From contig JANNMJ010000047.1 in assembly GCA_031397815.1 (NCBI GenBank), forward strand, positions 1 to 10,081: a stretch of DNA of 10,081 nt, in the 5' to 3' direction. This stretch comes from JANNMJ01 sp031397815 (GTDB taxonomy: Bacteria; Bacteroidota; Bacteroidia; Cytophagales; Hymenobacteraceae). The notes beneath the pieces were generated by a model, which saw nothing but the letters and a program-made list of their open reading frames with translations, did not search any database and had not been told where the DNA came from. Of this stretch, positions 1 through 6,577 are shown one piece after another (the stretch's first letter is position 1; every line of letters begins with the position of its first letter). The position numbers and the translations under genes were made by a program.

Positions 1-191
1 CCCCTACCAGCGGTTTCGAAATTCGTTCTATTCATACCGGGGCGTAGGGGCGTGGCCTTGTGCCCGCCCGCAATGTGGCTGGGCGCTCTATCCCGCCGTG
101 GCCCAACCGCCATCCCTACCCCGCCCCTTCGGGGCACCCCTCCCCCTTCGGGGTTGGGGAGTCCGTTTCTGATGTACGACGGGCGCAAACG
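1..191. other. Non-coding region with G/C-rich inverted repeats
   Basis: No credible gene lies here: the reading frames crossing it are proline/arginine-rich and resemble no protein I know. It contains several dyads. CCCCTAC (1-7) pairs with GTAGGGG (44-50), with CGGT (11-14) and ACCG (36-39) nested inside. A GCCCC/GGGGC stem closes on TTC at 123-135. A second hairpin at 137-159 pairs CCCC with GGGG twice around a two-by-two internal loop, again with TTC at the tip. Such CCCC-TTC-GGGG units look like the short intergenic repeats scattered through many GC-rich Bacteroidota genomes, but whether this one is multicopy cannot be judged from a single window. Confidence 0.55.
123..159. repeat. Twin CCCC-TTC-GGGG hairpins (REP-like)
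   Basis: Two hairpins stand side by side. The first, 123-135, has five G/C pairs and a TTC triloop. The second, 137-159, pairs 137-140 with 156-159 and 143-146 with 150-153, separated by a TC/TT internal loop, again with TTC at the tip. The shared tip and C/G-run stems suggest a duplicated unit. They lie downstream of the atp terminator and outside any gene. No U-run follows, so neither looks like a terminator. Confidence 0.5.
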
Positions 192-240
192 CAAAACCGC
201 CCCGTCGGCTCAGAGCCAACGGGGCGGTTTGTTTTTCTTT
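192..240. terminator. Intrinsic terminator behind atpG (probably bidirectional)
   Basis: A 12-bp perfect stem (194-205 with 219-230) continues through one C·A position into GGCT/AGCC (207-210 with 214-217), leaving a 3-nt loop. In the minus-strand transcript the odd pair becomes G·U, so the stem is continuous over 17 pairs. On the plus strand the stem is followed by GTTTTTCTTT (231-240), a good U-tract. On the minus strand the tail is TTTTGCGTTT, weaker but acceptable. It begins 17 bp beyond the atpG stop, so it most likely ends the ATP synthase transcript and may also stop a plus-strand transcript coming from outside the window. Confidence 0.88.
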
Positions 241-256
241 GGAGAGACGCGTGCGT

Positions 257-1147
257 CTAACCGGCCGCGAGGGCTTCGGCGCCACCGACGATTTCGAGAA
301 TCTCGGTCGTGATAGCGGCTTGGCGCGTGCGGTTGTACGTCAGGCGAAGGGCTTTCAGAAGCTCACCGGCGTTGTCGGTGGCTTTGTCCATCGCCGTCAT
401 CCGGGCGCCCTGTTCCGAGGCATTCGATTCGAGAACGGCTTTGTAGACCTGAATCTTAATCGACTTCGGAATCAATTCCGTCAGAATCTCTTCCTGCGAC
501 GGCTCGAAGATGTACCACGGCTCGGTGGTGGTGGTGGCGGCGGTTTCGGCGGGCGGCTGAATCGGCAGGAGCTGCTGCGTCCGCACGATTTGGGTCGCGA
601 CGTTCTTGAACTCGTTGTACACGATCTCAACGCGGTCGAACTCACCTTTCCGGAACGCTTCCATCGCTAGCTCGGCGGCCACACGCACCGTATCGAACGA
701 GAGGTTTGAGAACACGGTTGTGAAGTCGCCGACGAGCTTTTCGCCGCGCTTCGTCAGCGCCTCGTGGCCCTTCTTGCCGATGGCCAGAAAGCTCACGTTG
801 CCCGCTGCGTACTGCGCCGCGTATTGCTCACGAATCAGGGCATAAACGCCCTTGACAACGTTGGTATTGAACGCCCCGCACAGGCCCCGGTCCGACGTCA
901 CGGCCACGATGAGCACGCGCCGCACGTCGCGCTGGACGGCGTAATCGTTCTCGAAATCGGCGTCGGCCGTCAGGCGCGAGAGGTTGCCGAGCAGCCCATT
1001 GAGGCGCTGCGCGTAGGGCCGCATCCGCATAATGCCGTCCTGTGCCCGACGCAGTTTTGCGGCGGCGACCATTTTCATCGCCTTCGTAATCTGCTGCGTG
1101 CTCTGGACCGACTGAATGCGGCTGCGGACTTCTTTTAAGCTTGCCAT
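257..1147 (-). CDS. atpG: ATP synthase F1 subunit gamma
   Basis: The 296-residue central shaft of F1, which turns inside the alpha3beta3 ring and couples proton flow to ATP synthesis. The N-terminal helix begins MASLKEVRSRIQSVQSTQQI and continues with the conserved KAMKMVAAAKLRRAQ stretch. SDRGLCGAFN is the usual Rossmann-like core motif. The C-terminal helix carries the family signature ITTEILEIVGGAEA at 279-292. The ATG at 1147 is chosen because family similarity starts there; upstream in-frame codons only translate a low-complexity spacer. A Thr/Pro-rich insertion around the AETAATTTTEPW stretch is a surface loop, which I believe is common in Bacteroidota. It is the last gene of the operon, 105 bp after atpA and just ahead of a terminator. 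The start is preceded by neither a Shine-Dalgarno sequence nor an A-rich stretch. Confidence 0.97.
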   Translation of the reverse strand: MASLKEVRSRIQSVQSTQQITKAMKMVAAAKLRRAQDGIMRMRPYAQRLNGLLGNLSRLTADADFENDYAVQRDVRRVLIVAVTSDRGLCGAFNTNVVKGVYALIREQYAAQYAAGNVSFLAIGKKGHEALTKRGEKLVGDFTTVFSNLSFDTVRVAAELAMEAFRKGEFDRVEIVYNEFKNVATQIVRTQQLLPIQPPAETAATTTTEPWYIFEPSQEEILTELIPKSIKIQVYKAVLESNASEQGARMTAMDKATDNAGELLKALRLTYNRTRQAAITTEILEIVGGAEALAAG

Positions 1148-1156
1148 ATCGGGAAG

Positions 1157-1184
1157 TTTCGGGTTTCCGGTTTCTCGTTTTCGG
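1157..1184 (-). repeat. Four tandem heptamers in the atpA–atpG spacer
   Basis: Read on the transcribed strand, 1184 to 1157 is four consecutive 7-base units: CCGAAAA, CGAGAAA, CCGGAAA and CCCGAAA (consensus CCGGAAA). They lie 10 bp before the atpG start codon, in untranslated spacer. This may be slipped-strand expansion or a leader element that keeps the start region unstructured; nothing in the sequence decides between these. Confidence 0.6.
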
Positions 1185-1237
1185 TTGCCGACGGCCGGAA
1201 TCGCGCCCAATGCGCAAGCCCAACCGTCGGCAATCGG
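1181..1237 (-). repeat. Inverted repeat in the atpA–atpG spacer
   Basis: TTGCCGACGG (1185-1194) is the exact reverse complement of CCGTCGGCAA (1224-1233). Counting G·U pairs, the stem extends to 14 positions (1181-1194 with 1224-1237). The 29-base loop contains a TGCGCA palindrome. No U-run follows, so it is not a terminator. It could be an RNase barrier or processing site between atpA and atpG, affecting their relative expression. That role is inferred. Confidence 0.55.
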
Positions 1238-1252
1238 CTAACCAGAAACGTA

Positions 1253-2830
<1,578 letters not shown>

Positions 2831-2838
2831 TGTTTTTT

Positions 2839-2854
2839 AGTGGTTGAGTGGTTG
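2839..2854 (-). repeat. Perfect 8-bp tandem duplication before atpA
   Basis: AGTGGTTG occurs twice head to tail (CAACCACT twice on the transcribed strand), ending 8 bp before the atpA start codon. It gives the mRNA a C/A-rich, G-poor leader likely to stay single-stranded. It is either a slippage duplication or an initiation-region element. Confidence 0.6.
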
Positions 2855-2874
2855 GTAGCTGATGGCCGTGGGCA

Positions 2875-2908
2875 GTTGAAAAGCTGGATTTCCCCAGTGA
2901 CCTTCAAC
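2875..2908 (-). repeat. Imperfect hairpin in the atpH–atpA spacer
   Basis: GTTGAA (2875-2880) pairs with TTCAAC (2903-2908), and inside it CTGG (2884-2887) pairs with CCAG (2894-2897) around a 6-base loop. The two stems are separated by a 3/5-base internal loop. There is no U-tract, so it is a processing or stability hairpin at best. Confidence 0.4.
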
Positions 2909-2928
2909 GAACAACCATCCTCTGGTTT

Positions 2929-3486
2929 CTACATTTTGCTTACGTAGCTCTGGTCGGCGAACGAGGTGCGCAGACGCTGGAGCCGGGAAGCGACGGAATT
3001 ATCGATTTGACGGTCGCCGAGGCGCAGGACGAAGCCGCCGATCAGATCGGCGTCAACAGTTTCGAGAAGCTCGATCTTATCGCCCGTCTGCTCTTCGGCG
3101 AGGCGCTTGAATTCAGCGCGCTGCTCCGGCGTGAGGGTAGTGGCGGTGGTGAGGTGCGCTTGCTGAATGCCTTGCACCGTGCGGTACTGCGCCAGAAACG
3201 CATCCGCGACGGCGCCAAGCTCTTCGTCGCGGCCTTTTTGGGCCAGCAGAATGAAGAACTTCAAGCTCATATCGCTCATCTTGCCCTTGAAGAGCGCCGT
3301 GATGATGGCGAGCTTCTTATCAGACTTCAGCACCGGCGACGTCAGCATCACGCGCAGCTCGCGGTTTTCAGCCAGCGTGCTGGCCACGAGCCGCATGTCA
3401 TCGGCGACGGCCGGGAGCGTGCCCATCTCTTTGGCCAGATCGAGCAGCGATTTGGCGTAACGCGCGGCGACTCTTGATTCGGTCAT
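2929..3486 (-). CDS. atpH: ATP synthase F1 subunit delta
   Basis: The peripheral-stalk subunit (OSCP-like) that caps the alpha3beta3 head and joins it to the b subunits so the stator resists torque. The 185 residues match the usual 170-185. The N-terminal helical domain begins MTESRVAARYAKSLLDLA, and the C-terminal signature region GGFVLRLGDRQIDNSVASRL covers about 150-169. The ATG at 3486 is preceded by CTGAAAAACA, sharing the AAAAACA leader with atpA and lacking a Shine-Dalgarno sequence. The gene sits between atpF and atpA in the standard order, with an 81-bp spacer before it and a 98-bp spacer after it. Confidence 0.96.
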   Translation of the reverse strand: MTESRVAARYAKSLLDLAKEMGTLPAVADDMRLVASTLAENRELRVMLTSPVLKSDKKLAIITALFKGKMSDMSLKFFILLAQKGRDEELGAVADAFLAQYRTVQGIQQAHLTTATTLTPEQRAEFKRLAEEQTGDKIELLETVDADLIGGFVLRLGDRQIDNSVASRLQRLRTSFADQSYVSKM

Positions 3487-3499
3487 TGTTTTTCAGTTT

Positions 3500-3565
3500 G
3501 TCTGGGGTGAGAGCGAGTCGGAAGCGCTACGATTTCCGCAGACCACCTTTCCACTCAACCCCGAC
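3500..3565 (-). repeat. Long imperfect hairpin in the atpF–atpH spacer
   Basis: GTCTGGGGTGAG (3500-3511) is complementary to CTCAACCCCGAC (3554-3565) apart from one bulged base on each side. Inside, CGGAA (3519-3523) pairs with TTCCG (3534-3538). The element fills most of the 81-bp spacer. No run of U follows on the transcribed strand. It is probably an mRNA structure separating Fo and F1 cistrons; function inferred. Confidence 0.5.
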
Positions 3566-3567
3566 AG

Positions 3568-4062
3568 TTAGTTCAGCTTGACGTCTTTCAGGTACTCGGT
3601 CACGAGCGCCTGTTGCGCCGACTCATCTTTCAGCTCACGGCGGAGCAGCTTCTCAGCGATTTCCACCGAAAGGGCTGCGGCCGTGTTCTTGATTTCGGCG
3701 ATAGCCGCCCGACGCTGGGTTTCGATTTCCTGACGCGCGGCCATCAGCTGGCGCGAGCCTTCTTCGGTGGCGCGCTGCTTGGCGGTCTCGATGAGCTGGT
3801 TGCCGGCGGCTTGCGCTTCACGGAGCACACGGTCGCGCTCGGCGCGGGCTTCCTGAATCAGCGATTCGTTCTGGCCTTGCAGCTTTTGCATTTCGAGGCG
3901 AGCGCGATCAGCTTCCCGCAGGGCGTTTTCGATACCGGCTTCGCGTTCGGTCAGGGCAGCCATAATTGGCTTCCAAGCGAACTTCGAGAGCAGGAACAGC
4001 ACCAGCAGGAAAATCAGGAGCTGCCAGAAGATGAGGCCGAAGCCGGGGGTTACTAATTCCAT
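3568..4062 (-). CDS. atpF: ATP synthase Fo subunit b
   Basis: The stator subunit anchored in the inner membrane, whose long helix dimerises and reaches up to bind delta. The 164 residues agree with the family. The N-terminus MELVTPGFGLIFWQLLIFLL leads straight into the single membrane segment (about 10-27). Then comes KFAWKPI and a long charged, Ala/Glu/Arg/Gln-rich coiled coil (about 38-150) without Pro or Gly breaks. The ATG at 4062 places the membrane helix at the N-terminus as expected, and upstream bases show no Shine-Dalgarno sequence. It follows atpE after a 138-bp spacer carrying a UUCG hairpin and precedes atpH by 81 bp. Only one b gene is present, so the subunit should form a homodimer. 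Confidence 0.96.
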   Translation of the reverse strand: MELVTPGFGLIFWQLLIFLLVLFLLSKFAWKPIMAALTEREAGIENALREADRARLEMQKLQGQNESLIQEARAERDRVLREAQAAGNQLIETAKQRATEEGSRQLMAARQEIETQRRAAIAEIKNTAAALSVEIAEKLLRRELKDESAQQALVTEYLKDVKLN

Positions 4063-4200
4063 AACAGGCGGTTGATTCGGGGCGGAAGCGGGAGAATAGA
4101 CGTTGAGTTGTTTGAAGCAGACAGAAGCAGAAGATGGCCGGGTGAGCGGGGCACGCTACCGAAGTAGCATAACCACCGCCCGCCCGACCATTTATTCAGC
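4063..4200 (-). other. atpE–atpF spacer (138 bp)
   Basis: Non-coding, and the longest gap inside the operon apart from its first genes. On the transcribed strand it starts with the cUUCGg hairpin described separately, 33 bp after the atpE stop codon. It then runs through a pyrimidine-rich tract with CTTCTG/CTTC repeats (about 4110-4133) to the atpF start. I see no TAnnTTTG promoter in it. Confidence 0.5.
4153..4170 (-). ncRNA. cUUCGg tetraloop hairpin behind atpE
   Basis: On the transcribed strand the sequence reads GCTAC-TTCG-GTAGC (4168 down to 4155). This is a five-pair stem closed by C-G on a UUCG loop, the classical extra-stable tetraloop, extendable by a G·U and an A-U pair to 4153-4170. 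No U-tract follows, which argues against an intrinsic terminator. A 3' hairpin of this kind could block 3'-5' exonucleases and stabilise a processed atpE message. The structure is read directly; the role is inferred. Confidence 0.6.
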
Positions 4201-4461
4201 CTACAGCTTGGTAGCTACCAGCAGGCAGACTACCACCGCGAACAGCGCAAGACCTTCGATAAGAGCAGCAGCGATCAGCATCGCCGTTTGGATCTTACCC
4301 GAAGCTTCCGGCTGGCGGGCGATCCCTTCCATCGCGCTACCACCGATGCGGCCGATACCGAGTCCGGCGCCAAGCGCAACCAGACCAGCACCGATACCAG
4401 CACCCATAACAGCGAGACCTACCGAGTTCGCAACCTGCAACAACAGCGTGAGCAACGTCAT
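4201..4461 (-). CDS. atpE: ATP synthase Fo subunit c
   Basis: Proteolipid of the rotating c-ring, 86 residues, two membrane helices. Helix 1 (about 14-45) carries the Gly/Ala-rich packing motif GAGLGIGRIGG. The polar loop is ARQPEASGK (R49-Q50-P51). Helix 2 (about 57-82) contains the ion-carrying carboxylate E69 in ALIEGLALF. The position matching the Na+-ligand Gln of Na+-type rings is I36, and G70 replaces the usual Ser after Glu, so proton coupling is expected (inferred from alignment by eye). The ATG at 4461 is preferred over a TTG 36 bp upstream, because the added residues are only the translated U-rich leader. The gene follows a terminator-like hairpin and a T-rich 39-base leader. Confidence 0.97.
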   Translation of the reverse strand: MTLLTLLLQVANSVGLAVMGAGIGAGLVALGAGLGIGRIGGSAMEGIARQPEASGKIQTAMLIAAALIEGLALFAVVVCLLVATKL

Positions 4462-4500
4462 AAAACGAAATGAAAAAATGAAACGAAAAACGGACAAAAC
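4462..4500 (-). promoter_or_regulatory. U-rich leader in front of atpE
   Basis: On the transcribed strand 26 of 39 bases are T. The part next to the start is built from TTTCG/TTTCA units arranged symmetrically (4466-4488). There is no Shine-Dalgarno sequence. In E. coli, a U-rich translational enhancer ahead of atpE raises c-subunit synthesis to match the ring stoichiometry; this leader could be an analogue, perhaps an S1-type binding tract. That comparison is established knowledge for E. coli and inference here. Confidence 0.5.
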
Positions 4501-4541
4501 GCCCCGCTCGTCGCGGACCCAAAGGCCGGACGGGCGGGGCG
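4500..4541 (-). terminator. Terminator-like hairpin between atpB and atpE
   Basis: CGCCCCGC-type arms at 4500-4512 and 4529-4541 pair over 13 positions, with one A·C mismatch on the transcribed strand, around a 16-base loop. Immediately after, the transcript reads GTTTTGTCCGTTTTT. This has the form of an intrinsic terminator but stands inside the operon, 10 bp after the atpB stop codon. It may cause partial termination, protect a processed 5' end of atpE, or expose the U-rich leader for translation. Confidence 0.6.
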
Positions 4542-4551
4542 CGGAAAAATC

Positions 4552-5631
4552 TTAGTGAGCCGCAGCGTGTGCCGTAGCCGGGGTGTGCGAGGGAGAGTGC
4601 GAGTCTTCGCCGCCGATGCCGAAGTCATCGTCGTGGTGCTCTTCCACGGCGCCGCCGATGTACATCGCGGTGAGCAGCGTGAAGATGTAGGCTTGCAGGA
4701 GCGCCACGAACAGCTCCATAAAGTCCATGAAGATGCCGAAGGCCACCGTTACCGGCGACACTGCGACGCTCTTGAAGATGAAGATCAGCGAGATCAGGCT
4801 CAGGATGATGATGTGACCGGCCGTGATGTTCGCGAACAGACGAATCATCAGCGAGAACGGCTTCGTGATGACGCCAATCAGCTCGACGGGCAGCATAATC
4901 GGGCGGAGCCACAGCGGTACGCCGGGCGTCCAGAAAATGTGGCTCCAGTAATACTTGTTCGACGAAGCGAGCGTGATGACGAGCGTCAGGACGGCGAGCG
5001 TGAGCGTGACCGCAATGTTACCCGTCAGGTTCGCGCCGCCGGGCATCAGGCCGAGCAGGTTGTTGAACCAGATGAAGAAGAAGATCGTGAGCAGGTACGG
5101 CACGTAGCGCTCGTACTTCGGCCCGATGGCCTTCTTCGCCACTTCGTCGCGGATGAAGACGATGAGCGGCTCGAAGAACGACTGGGCGCCGCTCGGGGCT
5201 TTGCCGTGGTTCTTCTTATAAGCGGCAGCCACCGAGAAGAAGACCGCCATCAGCAGAACAACGCTCAGCAGCAGGGAAGCGACGTTTTTGGTGATCGAGA
5301 GGTCCGTGACCGGCGCCCCCGACTCGTCGATGAGGTGCTCGTGCTCCAGCTTCAACCCGTCATAGGTTTGCTCGTGAGCGAGCCGCGAAGAGGAGAAAAC
5401 GCTCAGCCCTTTGCCAGCCCGGTAGGCGATGACCGGCAGCGGCAGGGTGATGTGATTCCCCGTGTGCTCATCGCCAATCGTGGCAAAATGCCACTCGTGG
5501 GAATCTCCCACGTGATGCATAATAACTTCGCCGGGATTGAACGCCGTTTCGGCCGCGTGCTCTCCCTCGATGGGTGCAGCGAACGAGGTGAGGGAGAGAA
5601 CCGAAAATACGAAAATCAGTAACCGCTTCAT
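4552..5631 (-). CDS. atpB: ATP synthase Fo subunit a
   Basis: The stator membrane subunit that forms the two proton half-channels against the c-ring. The 359 residues are far longer than the 271 of E. coli, as is usual for Bacteroidota. The N-terminus MKRLLIFVFSVLSLTSFAAP looks like a signal peptide, followed by a periplasmic segment (about 20-110) with ten His. Membrane helices are near 116-137, 177-197, 203-223, 248-289 and 300-327. The essential arginine is R264 in SLMIRLFAN, with E250 (PVELIG) and Q313 (LLQAYIF) in their conserved places. The C-terminal tail (330-359) is rich in His and Asp. The ATG overlaps the TGA of the upstream gene (ATGA), suggesting translational coupling. Confidence 0.97.
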   Translation of the reverse strand: MKRLLIFVFSVLSLTSFAAPIEGEHAAETAFNPGEVIMHHVGDSHEWHFATIGDEHTGNHITLPLPVIAYRAGKGLSVFSSSRLAHEQTYDGLKLEHEHLIDESGAPVTDLSITKNVASLLLSVVLLMAVFFSVAAAYKKNHGKAPSGAQSFFEPLIVFIRDEVAKKAIGPKYERYVPYLLTIFFFIWFNNLLGLMPGGANLTGNIAVTLTLAVLTLVITLASSNKYYWSHIFWTPGVPLWLRPIMLPVELIGVITKPFSLMIRLFANITAGHIIILSLISLIFIFKSVAVSPVTVAFGIFMDFMELFVALLQAYIFTLLTAMYIGGAVEEHHDDDFGIGGEDSHSPSHTPATAHAAAH

Positions 5632-6068
5632 TCAGAACCGCTTTGGTGATTCGCCGGGCTTTCATCAGTGGATGAAATAGCCCCCGATGAGCCGCCGTGG
5701 GAAAACGGCCGCAAGGTACGAACCACAGCCCGAATTTCCAGACCCGTGTACATAAAGTACAGCAGGAAGAAGGTCAGGACCAAGAGCCAGACTTGGGGCG
5801 GATCGCGGAAAAGTACTACTCCGAGAAAAACCCCGCTCGTCAGCAGCCGCAGCGTGACGGAGCCGAGATACGCCGTGACGGCCGAGTCGGGGTCGCGCCG
5901 GACGAAGCGGACGATAAGCGTGTACGCGACGACCGTAATCGTCAGAATATACCCCAGCAGCCACCCGAACCACGGGTGAACGTACTGCGGCGCCCACCGG
6001 GCACAAGCCGCGGCAATGGCAATAAGCGCCAGCGTGAGCGCAAGAAGTTGGCGGTAAAATGGGGGCAT
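5628..6068 (-). CDS. AtpI-like four-helix membrane protein of the atp operon
   Basis: A 146-residue protein with four predicted membrane helices (about 6-23, 32-54, 68-87, 92-110), charged loops VRFVRRDPDS and LFRDPPQ, and a polar Ser/Gly/Glu-rich tail (123-146). I cannot assign it by a motif. Its size, four-helix topology and place directly before atpB are those of AtpI, a non-essential factor thought to help c-ring assembly, so AtpI-like is an inference from context. The ATG at 6068 follows ATCTT without a Shine-Dalgarno sequence. The stop codon overlaps the atpB start by 4 bp, so the two are likely translated together. It lies 127 bp after the AtpZ-like gene. Confidence 0.75.
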   Translation of the reverse strand: MPPFYRQLLALTLALIAIAAACARWAPQYVHPWFGWLLGYILTITVVAYTLIVRFVRRDPDSAVTAYLGSVTLRLLTSGVFLGVVLFRDPPQVWLLVLTFFLLYFMYTGLEIRAVVRTLRPFSHGGSSGAISSTDESPANHQSGSE

Positions 6069-6195
6069 AAGATTCGGAAGAGCACCTTCGGAAAAGGCAC
6101 CGGGTAGCGCCGCTTAGGCGTGAGTCCAGAGAAAAATCAGGAGCGAAACAGACGCGAAATCATTTAGCCGATATAAGCGCCCGGCGTAGCAGCGG
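6069..6195 (-). other. Spacer with an imperfect tandem duplication
   Basis: 127 bp of non-coding DNA between the AtpZ-like and AtpI-like genes. TTCGGAAGAGCACC (6073-6086) is followed directly by TTCGGAAAAGGCACC (6087-6101), a near-copy, ending 4 bp before the downstream start codon at 6068. A nine-codon frame (6137-6163) is too short to call. No TAnnTTTG promoter is visible. Confidence 0.5.
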
Positions 6196-6408
6196 TTACC
6201 GCGTCAGGCTGCGGATGACTTGGTAAAGCGCCAGCCCCAGCCCTAGCAGCGACAGCCCAATCGTGAACCACGGCGTGCGCCCGGCGGGTGACCGACCGTC
6301 GAGCCAGACGCCCGCCCACGTGAACGCGCCAATGAGCAGCAGCATCTGCGCGGCGATGCCCGCGTAGCGCATAAATTGATTCGGACCGGGTTCGGATTCG
6401 GAAGGCAT
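6196..6408 (-). CDS. atpZ: AtpZ/AtpI-family Fo accessory protein
   Basis: A 70-residue protein with two membrane helices (about 16-36 and 47-65) joined by a short loop, VWLDGRSPAGRTPWFTI. The RYAG.AAQM first helix, the W.D turn and the L..GLALYQVIR second helix are the pattern of the small AtpZ/AtpI family found at the head of many atp operons, linked to Mg2+/Ca2+ transport or to c-ring assembly. The ATG at 6408 is chosen because upstream codons (to 6555) encode a Pro/Arg-rich stretch unlike the family; M13 is a possible later start. It is the first gene of the operon, divergent from the TerB-like gene with 169 bp between their starts. No clear promoter is visible for it. Confidence 0.82.
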   Translation of the reverse strand: MPSESEPGPNQFMRYAGIAAQMLLLIGAFTWAGVWLDGRSPAGRTPWFTIGLSLLGLGLALYQVIRSLTR

Positions 6409-6488
6409 CGGCTGAAAGAAGGACGCAAAGCTCGGGTGTGGCAACCGCCGCCGCGGCGTCACCCGAAAGTACGGCGACTGCCGGGGCC

Positions 6489-6504
6489 GGGGTTTTGCCC
6501 CTGC
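6489..6504 (+). promoter_or_regulatory. Dyad around the -33 box
   Basis: GGGG (6489-6492) and CCCC (6498-6501) flank TTTTG, so the proposed -33 TTTG lies in the centre of a small inverted repeat. The outer bases GC/GC pair beyond one mismatch. A regulator bound here would cover the promoter. It is short enough to be chance in G/C-rich DNA. Confidence 0.3.
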
Positions 6505-6526
6505 GGGTGCCGGAAAGGTATATTTG
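6494..6526 (+). promoter_or_regulatory. Bacteroidota-type promoter of the TerB-like gene
   Basis: TATATTTG at 6519-6526 is a perfect match to the -7 consensus TAnnTTTG of the Bacteroidota primary sigma factor. TTTG at 6494-6497 lies 21 bases before it, within the accepted spacing for the -33 box. Transcription should start near 6531-6534, giving a leader of about 45 bases before the ATG at 6578. This is the best promoter in the window. Confidence 0.75.
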
Positions 6527-6577
6527 TTCCACTCTGCCGTTAATTCTCTGCACATTTCGTCGTTGTACAGTCAGATT

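Noticed and set aside
519..560. GGT/GGC triplet-like run
   Set aside because: It encodes the Thr/Ala-rich loop of gamma on the minus strand, so it is a coding low-complexity stretch and not a separate repeat element.
4462..4497. 12-residue extension of atpE from a TTG codon
   Set aside because: It only translates the U-rich leader; known c subunits start at the MTLL position.
4555..5622. 355-codon plus-strand frame
   Set aside because: Exact antisense of atpB, composed of Arg/Glu/Asp/Gln low-complexity sequence; subunit a on the other strand is beyond doubt.
6137..6163. Small minus-strand frame MISRLFRS before the AtpI-like gene
   Set aside because: Nine codons including stop, no initiation signal; chance expectation is high.
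6164..6553. 129-codon minus-strand frame over the AtpZ-like gene
   Set aside because: Ala/Arg-rich frame-shifted shadow; the overlapping frame ending at 6196 has the two membrane helices of the family.
6409..6555. N-terminal extension of the AtpZ-like protein
   Set aside because: The extra 49 residues are Pro/Arg-rich, unlike the family, and would overlap the plus-strand promoter.
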